47,577 nt of DNA. It comes from CAZKTO01 sp964555685 (GTDB lineage: Bacteria > Chloroflexota > Dehalococcoidia > SHYB01). The notes below the pieces were generated by a model, which saw nothing but the letters and a program-made list of their open reading frames with translations, searched no databases and was not told the origin of the DNA. The stretch is taken from NCBI GenBank assembly GCA_964555685.1, contig CAZKTO010000016.1, positions 1-47,577 of the forward strand. The letters run 5' to 3'. Below are positions 16,175 through 23,847 of this stretch, piece after piece. The position numbers were made by a program, and so were the translations under genes. Within the stretch, counting starts at the first letter, position 1, and the number at the start of each line of letters is the position of its first letter.

Positions 16175-17305
16175 GTGGCGCCCGGCCTGCCCGCCATCGT
16201 AGGCGTGGGCCACGCAAGGCAGGGGCGCCTCCCCGGCGTATCGCCGCGGGCCCTGGCGCTGGAGGCGGCGCGCAACGCCATCCTGGACGCCGGCCTCAAG
16301 GCCTCCGACATCGATGGCGTGCTCGTGCAGGGCAACGGGAACGTCTACCCCGTCGATGTCGCCGGCGCCCTGGGTATCGAGCCGGTCTTCTCCAGCTGCC
16401 TTATGCCCTATGGCACCTCGGCGGCGCTCCTGGCGCAGGAGGCGGCGCTGGCGGTCGGCGCTGGCGTCGCGTCGGTGGTCCTGTGCTGCTACGGCAACTC
16501 TGGCCTGTCGCTCGTGGGCGGCGGCGTCCCCACTGGCCACGGGTTCGCCGGCGACTTCACGGCGCCCTATGGCTCGGCGACGGCGGCGGCCAACTACGCC
16601 CAGGTCGCCAGCCGTCACATGGCTCTTTACGGGACGACGCGCGCGCAGCTCGGCGCCGTGGCCGTCGCCGCCCGGGAGTGGGCCCAGCGCAACCCGGCCG
16701 CCCAGCACTACCGCCGCCCTCTGGACATGGCCACCTACCTCGAGGGGCGATGGGTCGCCGAGCCGCTCACCGTCCACGACTGCTGCCTTCTGAGCGACGG
16801 CGGGCGCGCCTTCATCGTGACGACGGCCGAGCGGGCGGGGGCGGGGGCCAAGCCGCCCGTCTTCATTCGAGGCTTCGGCGAAAGGACGGCGGCGGAGACG
16901 ATCCTGACGCCGGAAAGCCGGCTCGTCAGCCCCGCCCGCGAGGCTCTTCGTATCGCCCTGTCTCGCGCGGGCCTGGCCCTGGCCGACATCGGCGTCTTTC
17001 AGGTCTACGACTGCTTCACGCCGGCGGTGATCGTCACGCTGGAGGACTATGGCCTCTGTGAGAAGGGCGAGGGCGGCCCGTTCGTGGCCGGTGGCCGGCT
17101 GGCGCCCGGCGGCCCGCTGCCGGTGAACACCAGCGGGGGCCTCCTGGCCGAGGTCTACCTGCACAGCTGGACGCAACTTACCGAGGCCGTGCTGCAGGTG
17201 CGGGGTGAGGCGGGCGCGCGCCAGGTCCAAGGTTGCGAGACGGCCCTCGTGGGCGCCAGCGGCGGGACGTTCCAGCACCACGTGGTGCTGCTGCTGAGTA
17301 GATAG
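16175..17305 (+). CDS. Thiolase-superfamily protein lacking the nucleophilic Cys (Ltp2/SCP-x type)
   Basis: 376 residues starting at GTG 16175. It has the fold markers of the SCP-x/Ltp branch: VGVGHARQGR at the start, VHDCCLLSDGGRAF, FQVYDCFTPAVIVTLEDYG and LPVNTSGGLLAEVYL. By alignment with canonical thiolases, the residue for the nucleophilic Cys is Gly80 (in MPYGTSAALLA), so normal thiolysis is unlikely. Relatives such as Ltp2 act as retro-aldolases with a DUF35 partner that shortens steroid side chains. No DUF35 gene is adjacent here; the one at 20456-20950 may serve. Cotranscribed with the LLM gene. Confidence 0.8.
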   Translation: MAPGLPAIVGVGHARQGRLPGVSPRALALEAARNAILDAGLKASDIDGVLVQGNGNVYPVDVAGALGIEPVFSSCLMPYGTSAALLAQEAALAVGAGVASVVLCCYGNSGLSLVGGGVPTGHGFAGDFTAPYGSATAAANYAQVASRHMALYGTTRAQLGAVAVAAREWAQRNPAAQHYRRPLDMATYLEGRWVAEPLTVHDCCLLSDGGRAFIVTTAERAGAGAKPPVFIRGFGERTAAETILTPESRLVSPAREALRIALSRAGLALADIGVFQVYDCFTPAVIVTLEDYGLCEKGEGGPFVAGGRLAPGGPLPVNTSGGLLAEVYLHSWTQLTEAVLQVRGEAGARQVQGCETALVGASGGTFQHHVVLLLSR

Positions 17306-17319
17306 GCAATGCGATTGCT

Positions 17320-17403
17320 TGTCACCCTGAGGCCTTCTTAGGCCGAAGGGTCTGGGGAGGGGCTAATCCCCGCCCCAGATTCTTCGCCTGCGGCTCAGAA
17401 TGA
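17320..17403. repeat. Palindromic repeat (TGTCAYYCTGAG...CTCAGAATGACA), possible two-way terminator
   Basis: Imperfect palindrome with arms TGTCACCCTGAGGCC...GAAGGGTCTGGGG and CCCCAGATTCTTCG...GGCTCAGAATGACA around a CTAAT loop. It lies between the convergent thiolase homologue and CaiB genes. The same family fills the convergent space at 40862-41018. Confidence 0.8.
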
Positions 17404-17442
17404 CAAAAGCCACGCCTTTTCATGTCATCCCGAGCCTTTTTA

Positions 17443-17471
17443 TGTCATTCCGAGCGCAGCGAGGAATCTAT
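17443..17471 (+). repeat. TGTCATTCCGAGCGCAGCGAGGAATCTAT repeat (in part)
   Basis: Begins TGTCATTCCGAGCGCAGC and continues GAGGAATCTAT. A truncated relative, TGTCATCCCGAGCCTTTT, is just upstream at 17423. A diverged copy is at 46506-46543. The unit forms a short hairpin through CGAGCGCAGCG. Confidence 0.65.
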
Positions 17472-17514
17472 CGCCTCGCCGCCGAACAAGTGGACAGTGA
17501 TGAATTCACGCGAT

Positions 17515-17670
17515 TCAGCGGCGCCCCTGGGCCGCCCGCCGGGTCGCTGCTCCCGGCGCCAGCTCGACGAGGTCCCCGCCGGAGTCGCGCACGAAGCAGG
17601 CGTTCTCCCCCACCCGCGTCTCCTCGGCCACGGCTGACCGCCACGCTTCCCACCACGCTGCGCTCGCGGC
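17515..17670 (-). pseudogene. C-terminal relic of a glyoxalase/VOC-family protein
   Basis: The minus strand between an upstream in-frame stop near 17671 and the stop at 17515-17517 reads ...EETRVGENACFVRDSGG, then DLVELAPG. This is the usual last strand and metal-ligand region of vicinal oxygen chelate proteins (VRDPDGNLIEL type). No start codon or N-terminal half is left. It lies just beyond the CaiB stop. Short, so family identity is moderately sure only. Confidence 0.45.
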
Positions 17671-17676
17671 TTCGGC

Positions 17677-18960
17677 TCACGGCCCCGATTCAATGGCCCC
17701 CGCGCCGGCCAGGGTGGCGAACTCGGCCCCGGAGAGGCCCACCACCTCGCGGAAGACATGGTCGTTGTCGGCGCCCCAGGACGGGCCGCTGCGGGCGACG
17801 GAGCCGGGCGTCTCCGAGAGGTCGATGGCGAGGCCCGTGGCCAGCGCCTTGCCCTTCTTTATGTGCGGGATCTCCTGGAAGAACCGCTGGTGCGCGAGGT
17901 TCGGATCGGTGAGGAGCTCGTCGATGCGGTAGACCTTCGCCGCCCGCACCCCCGCGGCCTGGAGCCGGGCCATCACCTCCCCGGCGTCCAGCGTCCGCGT
18001 CCAGTGGGCGATGGCGGCGTCGAGCTCCCCGATATGGCGCAGCCGGGCGGCGTGGGTCGCGAAGCGCGGGTCGCCGGCGAGGCCAGGCATCTCCATGGCG
18101 CGGCAGAGGCTGGTCCACTCGTCATCGCTGAAGACGGCGATGACGCACCAGGAGTCGTTCTCCGCGCACGGGTAGGCGTTGTGCGGCGCGGCGGCGGGCG
18201 AGTAGTTCCCCACGCGGTCGGGCGCGCCTGGGTCCAGCTCCGCCTGCATGACCAGGGGCCCCAGGGCGGAGACCATGACCTCCATCTGGGACATGTCGAT
18301 GTGCTGGCCGCGGCCCGTGCGGCGCCGGCCATCGATGGCGGCGAGGATGGCGGTGAGGCCCTGCATCCCGTTGAGCCAGTCCGGGAAGTGGAAGAGGCCG
18401 CTGCCGATGGGGTCGCCGTCCGGGTAGCCGGTGGAGGTGGCGAGACCGGAGACGGCCTCGATGGTGGCGCCGAAGGAGACGTAGTCGCGGTAGGGGCCGG
18501 TCATGCCGAAGCCGGGCATGCTCAGGACGATAAGGGCCGGATTGGTGGCGGCGAGGGTCTCGTACGGGATGCCCCAGCGCCCCATGACGCCCGCCGCCAG
18601 ATTGCAGATCACGACGTCGCTCACGTCGATGAGGCGCCGGACCAGTCCGACGCCGCCGGGCTTCTGGAGATTCAGGGCGGTGTGGAGCTTGCCGGCGTGC
18701 CACTCGACGAGGCGCGGCGAGAGCTGCGGCTGCTGCCCCAGCCCGGGGTCCCACGGCGGGATGTAGAGGCGGCTCAGGTCCGGGTGGGCGCGGGACTCGA
18801 CGCGGATGACCTCGGCGCCGTTGAAGGCCAGATGCCGGCCGATCCATGGGGCGGAGCCGCCGGTGGTGAACTCGATGACGCGCAGGCCGTCCAGAGCGCG
18901 TCCTGAACCGAAGCCCCGAGCCCGGCGTGGGGGTCTTGTCGAAGGTGCTCGTGATGCCAT
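17677..18960 (-). CDS. CaiB/BaiF family CoA transferase (class III)
   Basis: 427 residues from ATG 18960. The domain proper begins ALDGLRVIEFTTGGSAPWIGRHLAFNGAEVIRVES, with NLAAGVMGRWGIPYETL, GFGMTGPYRDYVSFG, GRGQHIDMSQME and NAYPCAENDSWCVIAV blocks. Class III CoA transferases move CoA between carboxylic acids; close relatives racemise 2-methylacyl-CoA. The residue matching the catalytic Asp of formyl-CoA transferase appears to be Glu (HIDMSQME), so the exact reaction is open. The first about 20 residues (STRPPRRARGFGSGR) are encoded by a dispersed repeat and are not part of the family. It faces the thiolase homologue of the previous operon. Confidence 0.85.
   Translation of the reverse strand: MASRAPSTRPPRRARGFGSGRALDGLRVIEFTTGGSAPWIGRHLAFNGAEVIRVESRAHPDLSRLYIPPWDPGLGQQPQLSPRLVEWHAGKLHTALNLQKPGGVGLVRRLIDVSDVVICNLAAGVMGRWGIPYETLAATNPALIVLSMPGFGMTGPYRDYVSFGATIEAVSGLATSTGYPDGDPIGSGLFHFPDWLNGMQGLTAILAAIDGRRRTGRGQHIDMSQMEVMVSALGPLVMQAELDPGAPDRVGNYSPAAAPHNAYPCAENDSWCVIAVFSDDEWTSLCRAMEMPGLAGDPRFATHAARLRHIGELDAAIAHWTRTLDAGEVMARLQAAGVRAAKVYRIDELLTDPNLAHQRFFQEIPHIKKGKALATGLAIDLSETPGSVARSGPSWGADNDHVFREVVGLSGAEFATLAGAGAIESGP
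18903..18946. repeat. CGAAGCCCCGAGCCCGGCG repeat inside a coding start
   Basis: The sequence CGAAGCCCCGAGCCCGGCGTGGGGGTCTTG(T/C)CGAA, given here in parts, occurs again at 32739-32781 in inverse orientation, where it lies in the 3' end of tsaC. Here it encodes the N-terminal arm of the CaiB protein. Confidence 0.75.
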
Positions 18961-19124
18961 GACGCTCGCGGTCCTTGAGTCTTTCAGGGGAGCCGGGTGC
19001 CCGGCTCCGGCTCCCGATTCTAGCAGAAAGGTGCGCTTATCCATGCCCGTGCCCAATACGCACCTCATAATCGATCATGCTGGCGTCCAGCACCAGGAAG
19101 GATGAAAATGCGGGTGTGCCTGGT

Positions 19125-19193
19125 TACCCTCTCCCCCGCCCGCCTGCGGCGGACTGCCCCCTCTCCGGCTCGGAGAGGGGGCGAGGGGGTGAG
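19125..19193. repeat. CCCTCTCCCCC...GGGGGTGAGGG hairpin repeat
   Basis: CCCCCTCTCCGGCTCGGAGAGGGGG with outer CCCTCTCCCC and GGGGGTGAGGG. A CCCGCCTGCGGCGG palindrome sits inside the left arm. Relatives are at about 20872-20912 (end of the DUF35 gene) and 25512-25553 (supplying the ribosome binding site of an SDR gene). Confidence 0.7.
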
Positions 19194-19208
19194 GGCCGCA
19201 TTTTCGTA

Positions 19209-19226
19209 GGAATGATGTATCATTCC
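19209..19226 (+). promoter_or_regulatory. Operator-like inverted repeat GGAATGA-TGTA-TCATTCC
   Basis: Perfect 7-bp arms with a 4-nt centre, 52 nt before the start of the thiolase-homologue gene. TATCAT at 19218-19223, a fair -10 box, lies inside it, so a bound repressor would cover the promoter. No -35 box was found. Confidence 0.45.
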
Positions 19227-19277
19227 GTCTGACACCGGGCCGAGCCCATCCGTTGGGCAGCCCGCGAGGGGGGCGCC

Positions 19278-20459
19278 ATGCCGGCCCAGGCCGCCATCGT
19301 CGGCATCGGCCATACCGAGTACTCCAAGCGCATCGGCCGCAGCGAGGCCGTCGTCGCCCTGGAGGCGGTCCGCGCCGCCGTGGCCGACGCCGGCCTGGCC
19401 ATGCGCGACGTCGACGGCCTGGTGCGCTACTCGCTGGAGACCAACGCCGACTGGCACGTGGCCTACAACCTCGCCCTGCCGGGGCTCAGCTTCTTCGCCG
19501 AGGCGCCGGGCGGAGGCAACGCCGGCGCCAACACCGTTCAACTCGCCACTCTGGCCGTCGCCCAGGGGCTCGCCAACTACGTCGTCTGCTTCCGGGCGCG
19601 CAACCGGGGCAAGCAGTCGTCCGAGGGGCCCGGCCAGTTCCAGGGCGGCCGCCCCTGGGAGAAGATGGCCACCCGCGTGACCGAGTGGCCCAAGAGGTAC
19701 CACGCCCCCTACGGCCTCGTGGCGCCCTCCCACGAGATGGCCATGATCGCCCGGCGCTATATGCACGAGTTCGGCGTCCGCGAGGAGCACTTCGGCATGG
19801 TGGCGGTGGCGCAGCGCGCCCACGCCATGCGCAACCCGGACGCCATGATGCGTTCGCCCATGACGCTGGAGGACCACCGGGCCGCCCGCTACATCGTGGA
19901 GCCGCTGCGTCTCTACGACTGCTGTCTCGAGTCGGACGGCGGCGCCGCCATCGTGGTCACCAGCGCCGAGCGGGCCAAGGCGCTGCGGCAGCGGCCCGCC
20001 TACGTCCTCTCCACGGGCACGGCCCTCGTCCACATGACGGTCCCCGGCGTCAACTACTTCAAGGAGTCGCTCTGGGAGACCGAGTCGGCCGCCGTCGCCA
20101 AGATGATCTACGGCCGCGCCGGCGTCACCCCGGCCGACATCGACGCCGCCATGATCTACGACGCCTTCACGCCGCGCGTCCTCATCGGCCTCGAGGACTT
20201 CGGCTTCTGCAAACGCGGCGAGGCCGGCGCCTTCGTCGCCGAGGGGCGCATCCAGTGGCCCAACGGCTCGATCCCGGTCAACACCAGCGGCGGCAGCCTC
20301 TCGGAGGTCTACCTGCACGGCTATAACCTGGTGCTGGAGGCGGTGCGGCAGGTGCGCGGCGCCTCCACCTGCCAGGTCCCCAACGCCGAGGTCGTCCTCA
20401 TGGCCAGCGGCAACTTCAGCCCCACCAGCGCCTTCATCCTGGGGAGCGCGCCGTCGTGA
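19278..20459 (+). CDS. Thiolase-superfamily protein lacking the nucleophilic Cys (Ltp2/SCP-x type), with DUF35 partner
   Basis: 393 residues. SCP-x branch markers: IVGIGHTEYSKRIGRSE, YDCCLESDGGAAIVVTSAERA, YDAFTPRVLIGLEDFGFC, VNTSGGSLSEVYLHG and STCQVPNAEVVLMASG. The position of the thiolase Cys is Gly80 (APGGGNAGAN). Its stop overlaps the GTG of a DUF35 zinc-ribbon gene by 4 nt. That pairing is the known arrangement of Ltp2 with ChsH2-type proteins, which together catalyse retro-aldol cleavage of a CoA-linked side chain. The same product could instead serve in a DUF35-assisted thiolase reaction. Second Cys-less paralogue in the window. Confidence 0.85.
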   Translation: MPAQAAIVGIGHTEYSKRIGRSEAVVALEAVRAAVADAGLAMRDVDGLVRYSLETNADWHVAYNLALPGLSFFAEAPGGGNAGANTVQLATLAVAQGLANYVVCFRARNRGKQSSEGPGQFQGGRPWEKMATRVTEWPKRYHAPYGLVAPSHEMAMIARRYMHEFGVREEHFGMVAVAQRAHAMRNPDAMMRSPMTLEDHRAARYIVEPLRLYDCCLESDGGAAIVVTSAERAKALRQRPAYVLSTGTALVHMTVPGVNYFKESLWETESAAVAKMIYGRAGVTPADIDAAMIYDAFTPRVLIGLEDFGFCKRGEAGAFVAEGRIQWPNGSIPVNTSGGSLSEVYLHGYNLVLEAVRQVRGASTCQVPNAEVVLMASGNFSPTSAFILGSAPS

Positions 20460-20950
20460 GCGGCCCCATCGTCGTCCCTGTCCCCACCAGCCTCGACCAG
20501 GAGTACTGGGACGCCTGCCGCCAGGGCCGGCTGGTGGTCCAGCGCTGCTCGGGCTGCCGGCGGCTGCGATTCTTCCCGTCGCTGGGGTGCCCCCACTGCG
20601 GGAGCGACCAGCTCACGTGGGAGCGGGTCTCGGGCCGGGGACGCATCTACTCGTGGGTCGTGGTCCATCCGCCGGTGCTCCCCGCCTTCGCCGGGAAGGT
20701 GCCGTACAACGTCGTTCTGGTCGAACTGGAGGAGGGCGTGCGAATGGTCAGCAGTCTGGTCGATTGCCCCAACGACCGGATCGCCATCGGCATGCCGGTG
20801 GAGGTGCTCTTCGAGCCCTTGACGGACGAGATCACGCTGCCCAAGTTCCGGCCCATGCATCCGATGCCGCCCTCTCCCCCTGCCCCCTCTCCGATCCGGA
20901 GAGGGGGTGGCCCCTTCGGCTGCGCTCAGGACAGGCTCCGGCCGGGGTAA
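20456..20950 (+). CDS. DUF35 OB-fold and zinc-ribbon protein (partner of the thiolase homologue)
   Basis: 164 residues from GTG 20456 (GTGA overlap with the upstream stop). The zinc ribbon is complete: Cys31, Cys34, Cys45, Cys48 (CSGCRRLRFFPSLGCPHCGS). An OB fold follows, ending near ITLPKFRPM (about 134). DUF35 proteins bind acyl-CoA and dock on thiolase-fold partners. The last about 28 residues (PPSPPAPSPIRRGGG onwards) are encoded by dispersed repeats (CCCTCTCCCCCTGCC... and CTGCGCTCAGGACAGGCT), so the original stop was probably lost. Translationally coupled to the 19278 gene. Confidence 0.87.
   Translation: MSGPIVVPVPTSLDQEYWDACRQGRLVVQRCSGCRRLRFFPSLGCPHCGSDQLTWERVSGRGRIYSWVVVHPPVLPAFAGKVPYNVVLVELEEGVRMVSSLVDCPNDRIAIGMPVEVLFEPLTDEITLPKFRPMHPMPPSPPAPSPIRRGGGPFGCAQDRLRPG
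20872..20945. repeat. Two dispersed repeats forming the end of the DUF35 gene
   Basis: A CCCCCTCTCC-GATC-CGGAGAGGGGG hairpin is followed by CCCCTTCGGCTGCGCTCAGGACAGGCT, a relative of the CTTCGACAAGCTCAGGAC family at 23748-23766 and 45985-46012. Both are within the reading frame. Confidence 0.65.
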
Positions 20951-20965
20951 GGGCAGGACCCCGCC

Positions 20966-22240
20966 ATGCCTCCCATCAGCGCCGCCGCCGGGCCCCTCTC
21001 CGGCTACCGCATCCTGGACCTGACGGGCGTCAGCGGCCAGTTCTGCGGGCGGCTCCTGGCGGGGCTGGGCGCCGAGGTGATCAAGGTCGAGCCGCCAGGA
21101 GGCGACGAGTCCCGCCGTATCCCGCCCTTCTACCGCGACGAGCCGCACCCCGAGCGGAGCCTGGTCTGGTGGGTCCTCAACGCCGGCAAGAGGGGCCTGA
21201 CGCTCGACATAACGAAACCCCAGGGCCGCGATCTCCTCCGGCGCCTGGCCGCCCTCTCGGACGCCGTGATCGAGAGCGCCAAGCCCGGCGTGATGGCCGA
21301 GGCGGGGCTGGACCTGCCCGCGCTCCGGAAGGTGAATCCGACCCTGGTCATGACCTCCATCACCGGCTTTGGTCATGACGGGCCCTACCGTGACTACGAG
21401 TGGAGCGACATCGTCTGCATGGCCCTGGGCGGCCTGATGCACCTCCTGGGCGAGGCGGAGCGTCCGCCGGTGCGGATGCGCCCGCCCCAGGCCTACCTCA
21501 CCTCCAACGTCCAGGCGGCCACGGGCGCCGTCATCGCCCTCTACCACCGGACGCGGACCGGACGCGGCCAGCGCGTGGACCTCGCGATCCAGGAAGCGGT
21601 CACCTTCAACCTGAATGGGCCGGGCTCCATCGTCTCTTTCTGGACGCTCCTGGGCCAGAATATCGGCCGCTGCGGCGACCGCATCAACTTCGGCCACGTG
21701 CGGCCACGGGTGCTCGTTCCGTGCAAGGACGGCTATACCGCCAACGCCGGCGGCATCTGGGGGCGCAACTTCCCCCCGCTCCTCCAGGTGCTCCAGGCCG
21801 AGGACGCCGCCGGGCACCTGTCCGATCCCAAATATCTCACGGCGTCGACCTATCCCTCGCTCCCCGGCCAGTGGCGCCCCTCGGACGAGGAGAGCGACGC
21901 GGCGGCGATGGTCTTCCAGCGCTGGCAGATGCGCCACACCAAGGCCGAGATCTTCAAGACCGCCGTCGAGAACGCCCTCTACATCTACCCGGTCAATACG
22001 CCCGCCGACATCGTGGCGGACGTGCAGCTCGAGGAGCGCGGATTCTTCGAGAGCGTCCGGCACCCAGCCTTCGACCGGCCCGCGGTGACGACGGGCGCGC
22101 CCTTCCGCTACTCGGAGTCGCCGTGGGTCTCGGGGAGCCGCCCGCCGCTCCTGGGGGAGCACAACGAGCAGGTGTACGCTGGCTTGCTGGGCCTAGGGCC
22201 GAAGGAGCGAGCGGGCCTAAAGAAGGCGGGGGTGCTCTGA
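20966..22240 (+). CDS. CaiB/BaiF family CoA transferase (second)
   Basis: 424 residues. Family blocks: SGYRILDLTGVSGQFCGRLLAGLGAEVIKVEPPGGD in two parts, ESAKPGVMAEAGLDLPAL, SITGFGHDGPYRDYEW, GRGQRVDLAIQEAV and HPAFDRPAVTTGAPFRYSES. A role in moving CoA onto a carboxylate substrate, or in epimerisation, fits the neighbouring beta-oxidation-like genes. The Asp/Glu position is Glu, as in the first copy. It has a relatively long loop around IGRCGDRINFGHVRPRVL. Its TGA overlaps the ATG of the next CaiB gene by one base, so the two are translated together and may form a heteromer. Confidence 0.88.
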   Translation: MPPISAAAGPLSGYRILDLTGVSGQFCGRLLAGLGAEVIKVEPPGGDESRRIPPFYRDEPHPERSLVWWVLNAGKRGLTLDITKPQGRDLLRRLAALSDAVIESAKPGVMAEAGLDLPALRKVNPTLVMTSITGFGHDGPYRDYEWSDIVCMALGGLMHLLGEAERPPVRMRPPQAYLTSNVQAATGAVIALYHRTRTGRGQRVDLAIQEAVTFNLNGPGSIVSFWTLLGQNIGRCGDRINFGHVRPRVLVPCKDGYTANAGGIWGRNFPPLLQVLQAEDAAGHLSDPKYLTASTYPSLPGQWRPSDEESDAAAMVFQRWQMRHTKAEIFKTAVENALYIYPVNTPADIVADVQLEERGFFESVRHPAFDRPAVTTGAPFRYSESPWVSGSRPPLLGEHNEQVYAGLLGLGPKERAGLKKAGVL

Positions 22241-23490
22241 TGGCCCTGCCCCTGGAAGGCGTGCGCGTGGCCGACTTCTCGTGGGTCGTGGCTGGGCCGC
22301 TGACGGGCCGGTGGCTGGCCGACTACGGGGCGGACATCATCAAGGTGGAGTCCATGGCGCGCGTCGATGGTCTGCGCCAGGGGCCGCCGTACCAGGGCGG
22401 CGCGTGGGGCATCAACAAGAGCGCCTACTACGCCGCCGCGAACAACGGCAAACGCTGCATCCTCATGGACCTGAACAAGCCGGCGGGCATCGAGGCGGCG
22501 CGACGGCTCATCCGCTGGGCCGACGTGGTCATCGAGAACTTCACGCCGGGCCAGATGGCGAAGTGGGGCCTCGACTACCCCTCGCTGCGCGAGATCAAGC
22601 CCGAGATCATCATGATCTCGCTGTCGATCCAGGGGCAGACGGGGCCGCACCGGATGCTGCCGGGCCTGGGCCCCATGCTCACCGGCCTCGCGGGATTCGG
22701 GCACCTGACCGGCTGGCCCGATGGCCCGCCCAGCGGCGCCAGCGTCGTCTACACCGATGCCACGTCGCCCCAGTTCGCCTCGCTGGCCCTCGTGGCCGCG
22801 CTGGACTATCGCGCCCGCACCGGCAAGGGGCAGTACATCGACCTCTCCCAGCTCGAGACCTCCGTCTGGCTCCTGGGCGCCGCCATCCTCGACTGGACGC
22901 TGAACGGCCGGAATCAGGGGCGCGAGGGTAACAGGCTCATGGGCGGCGACCTGCCCATCGCGGCGCCCCACGGGGCCTACCCCTGCCAGGGTACCGACCG
23001 GTGGTGCGCCATCGCCGTCTTCAACGATGAGCAGTGGCGCTGGTTCTGCCGGGTCATCGGCGGCCCGCCGTGGACGCGCGAGACGCGCTTCGCCACCCAC
23101 GAGGCGCGCTGCCGGAACAGCGAGGCGCTGGACGAGCTGGCCGGGCAGTGGACGGGCCAGCTCCCCGCCGAAGAGGTCATGCGCCGCATGCAGGCCGCCG
23201 GCGTGCCCGCGGGCGTCGTCCACGACCAGCGCGGCCTCTACGAGGACCCGCAGCTCAACTTCCGGGGCCACTACGGCAAGATCCGCCACGCCGAGATGGG
23301 CGAGTACCATACGGAGATGCTGGCGCCGCGCCTCGCGGAGACGCCGGCCCGCATCCGGCGCCCCGCGCCGCTCATCGGCGAGCACAGCGAGGAGGTCTAT
23401 AAGCAGGTGCTGGGCTATAGCGACGCCGAGTACGATATGCTGCTCGCTGGGGGCGTCGTCGATATCTGGGAGGCGCCCGAGACGATGTGA
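22240..23490 (+). CDS. CaiB/BaiF family CoA transferase (third)
   Basis: 416 residues from ATG 22240, which overlaps the stop of the previous gene (TGATG). The start LPLEGVRVADFSWVVAGPL is the classic one for the family. Other blocks are IIKVES, NNGKRCILMDLNKPAG, IENFTPGQMAKWGLDY, GQYIDLSQLET and HGAYPCQGTDRWCAIAV. Tandem CaiB genes often encode two subunits of one CoA transferase. The pair with 20966 therefore probably acts together, linked to the DUF35-thiolase genes upstream in one operon (19278-23490). Confidence 0.9.
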   Translation: MALPLEGVRVADFSWVVAGPLTGRWLADYGADIIKVESMARVDGLRQGPPYQGGAWGINKSAYYAAANNGKRCILMDLNKPAGIEAARRLIRWADVVIENFTPGQMAKWGLDYPSLREIKPEIIMISLSIQGQTGPHRMLPGLGPMLTGLAGFGHLTGWPDGPPSGASVVYTDATSPQFASLALVAALDYRARTGKGQYIDLSQLETSVWLLGAAILDWTLNGRNQGREGNRLMGGDLPIAAPHGAYPCQGTDRWCAIAVFNDEQWRWFCRVIGGPPWTRETRFATHEARCRNSEALDELAGQWTGQLPAEEVMRRMQAAGVPAGVVHDQRGLYEDPQLNFRGHYGKIRHAEMGEYHTEMLAPRLAETPARIRRPAPLIGEHSEEVYKQVLGYSDAEYDMLLAGGVVDIWEAPETM

Positions 23491-23492
23491 GA

Positions 23493-23643
23493 GAGTGTGT
23501 GAAAAGACAAAGAAGCACCTGTCGTAGTCCTTCCCTGCTGTCGTTGCGAGGCTCCGCGAAGCAATCTGGTGGGGTGATGGGTGGCGCACGAACGGGGCCC
23601 AGCCCCACCAGGTTGCCACGCTCGCGGACTCGCTCGCAACGAC
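23493..23643. repeat. Palindromic repeat copy C (uninterrupted form)
   Basis: 23493-23539 carries GAGAGTGTGTGAAAAGACAA..., then an inverted-repeat element at 23540-23643 with 11-bp ends GTCGTTGCGAG and CTCGCAACGAC and inner CTGGTGGGG/CCCCACCAG arms. Copy A at 3306-3777 is the same sequence with about 320 bp inserted near the left end. Further on, CTTCGACAAGCTCAGCACGAACGG (in part) at 23748-23770 and its partner at 23781-23800 belong to another repeat family. The gene-free stretch 23491-23847 otherwise shows nothing firm. Confidence 0.85.
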
Positions 23644-23847
23644 GGTGGGTGGCGGGTGCTTCTCAGACTCTCTCTGAGCAATTTCCGCGATGTCTACACG
23701 GGCAAGCGCGTCCAGGCGGCTGCGGGAAAAGTGGTTTCCGTGCTTCGACAAGCTCAGCACGAACGGAAGTAGACCGCTCGCCCTGAGCCTGTCGAAGGGC
23801 GTTCTTCAGCAGCCTGCTAGGCGGCTACGACGGCACGGGAGGGCGCC

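Noticed and set aside
12716..17281. Open minus-strand frame of about 1520 codons
   Set aside because: It is antisense to TetR, MMPL, LLM and thiolase genes with clear motifs. Its low-complexity, Asp/Gly/His/Arg-rich translation is what GC-rich codons give on the reverse strand.
23672..23760. Peptide NFRDVYTGKRVQAAAGK resembling the end of a glycoside-hydrolase-type protein
   Set aside because: Too short and without supporting context; it runs into a CTTCGACAAGCTCAGC repeat. Possible relic, not reported as a gene.
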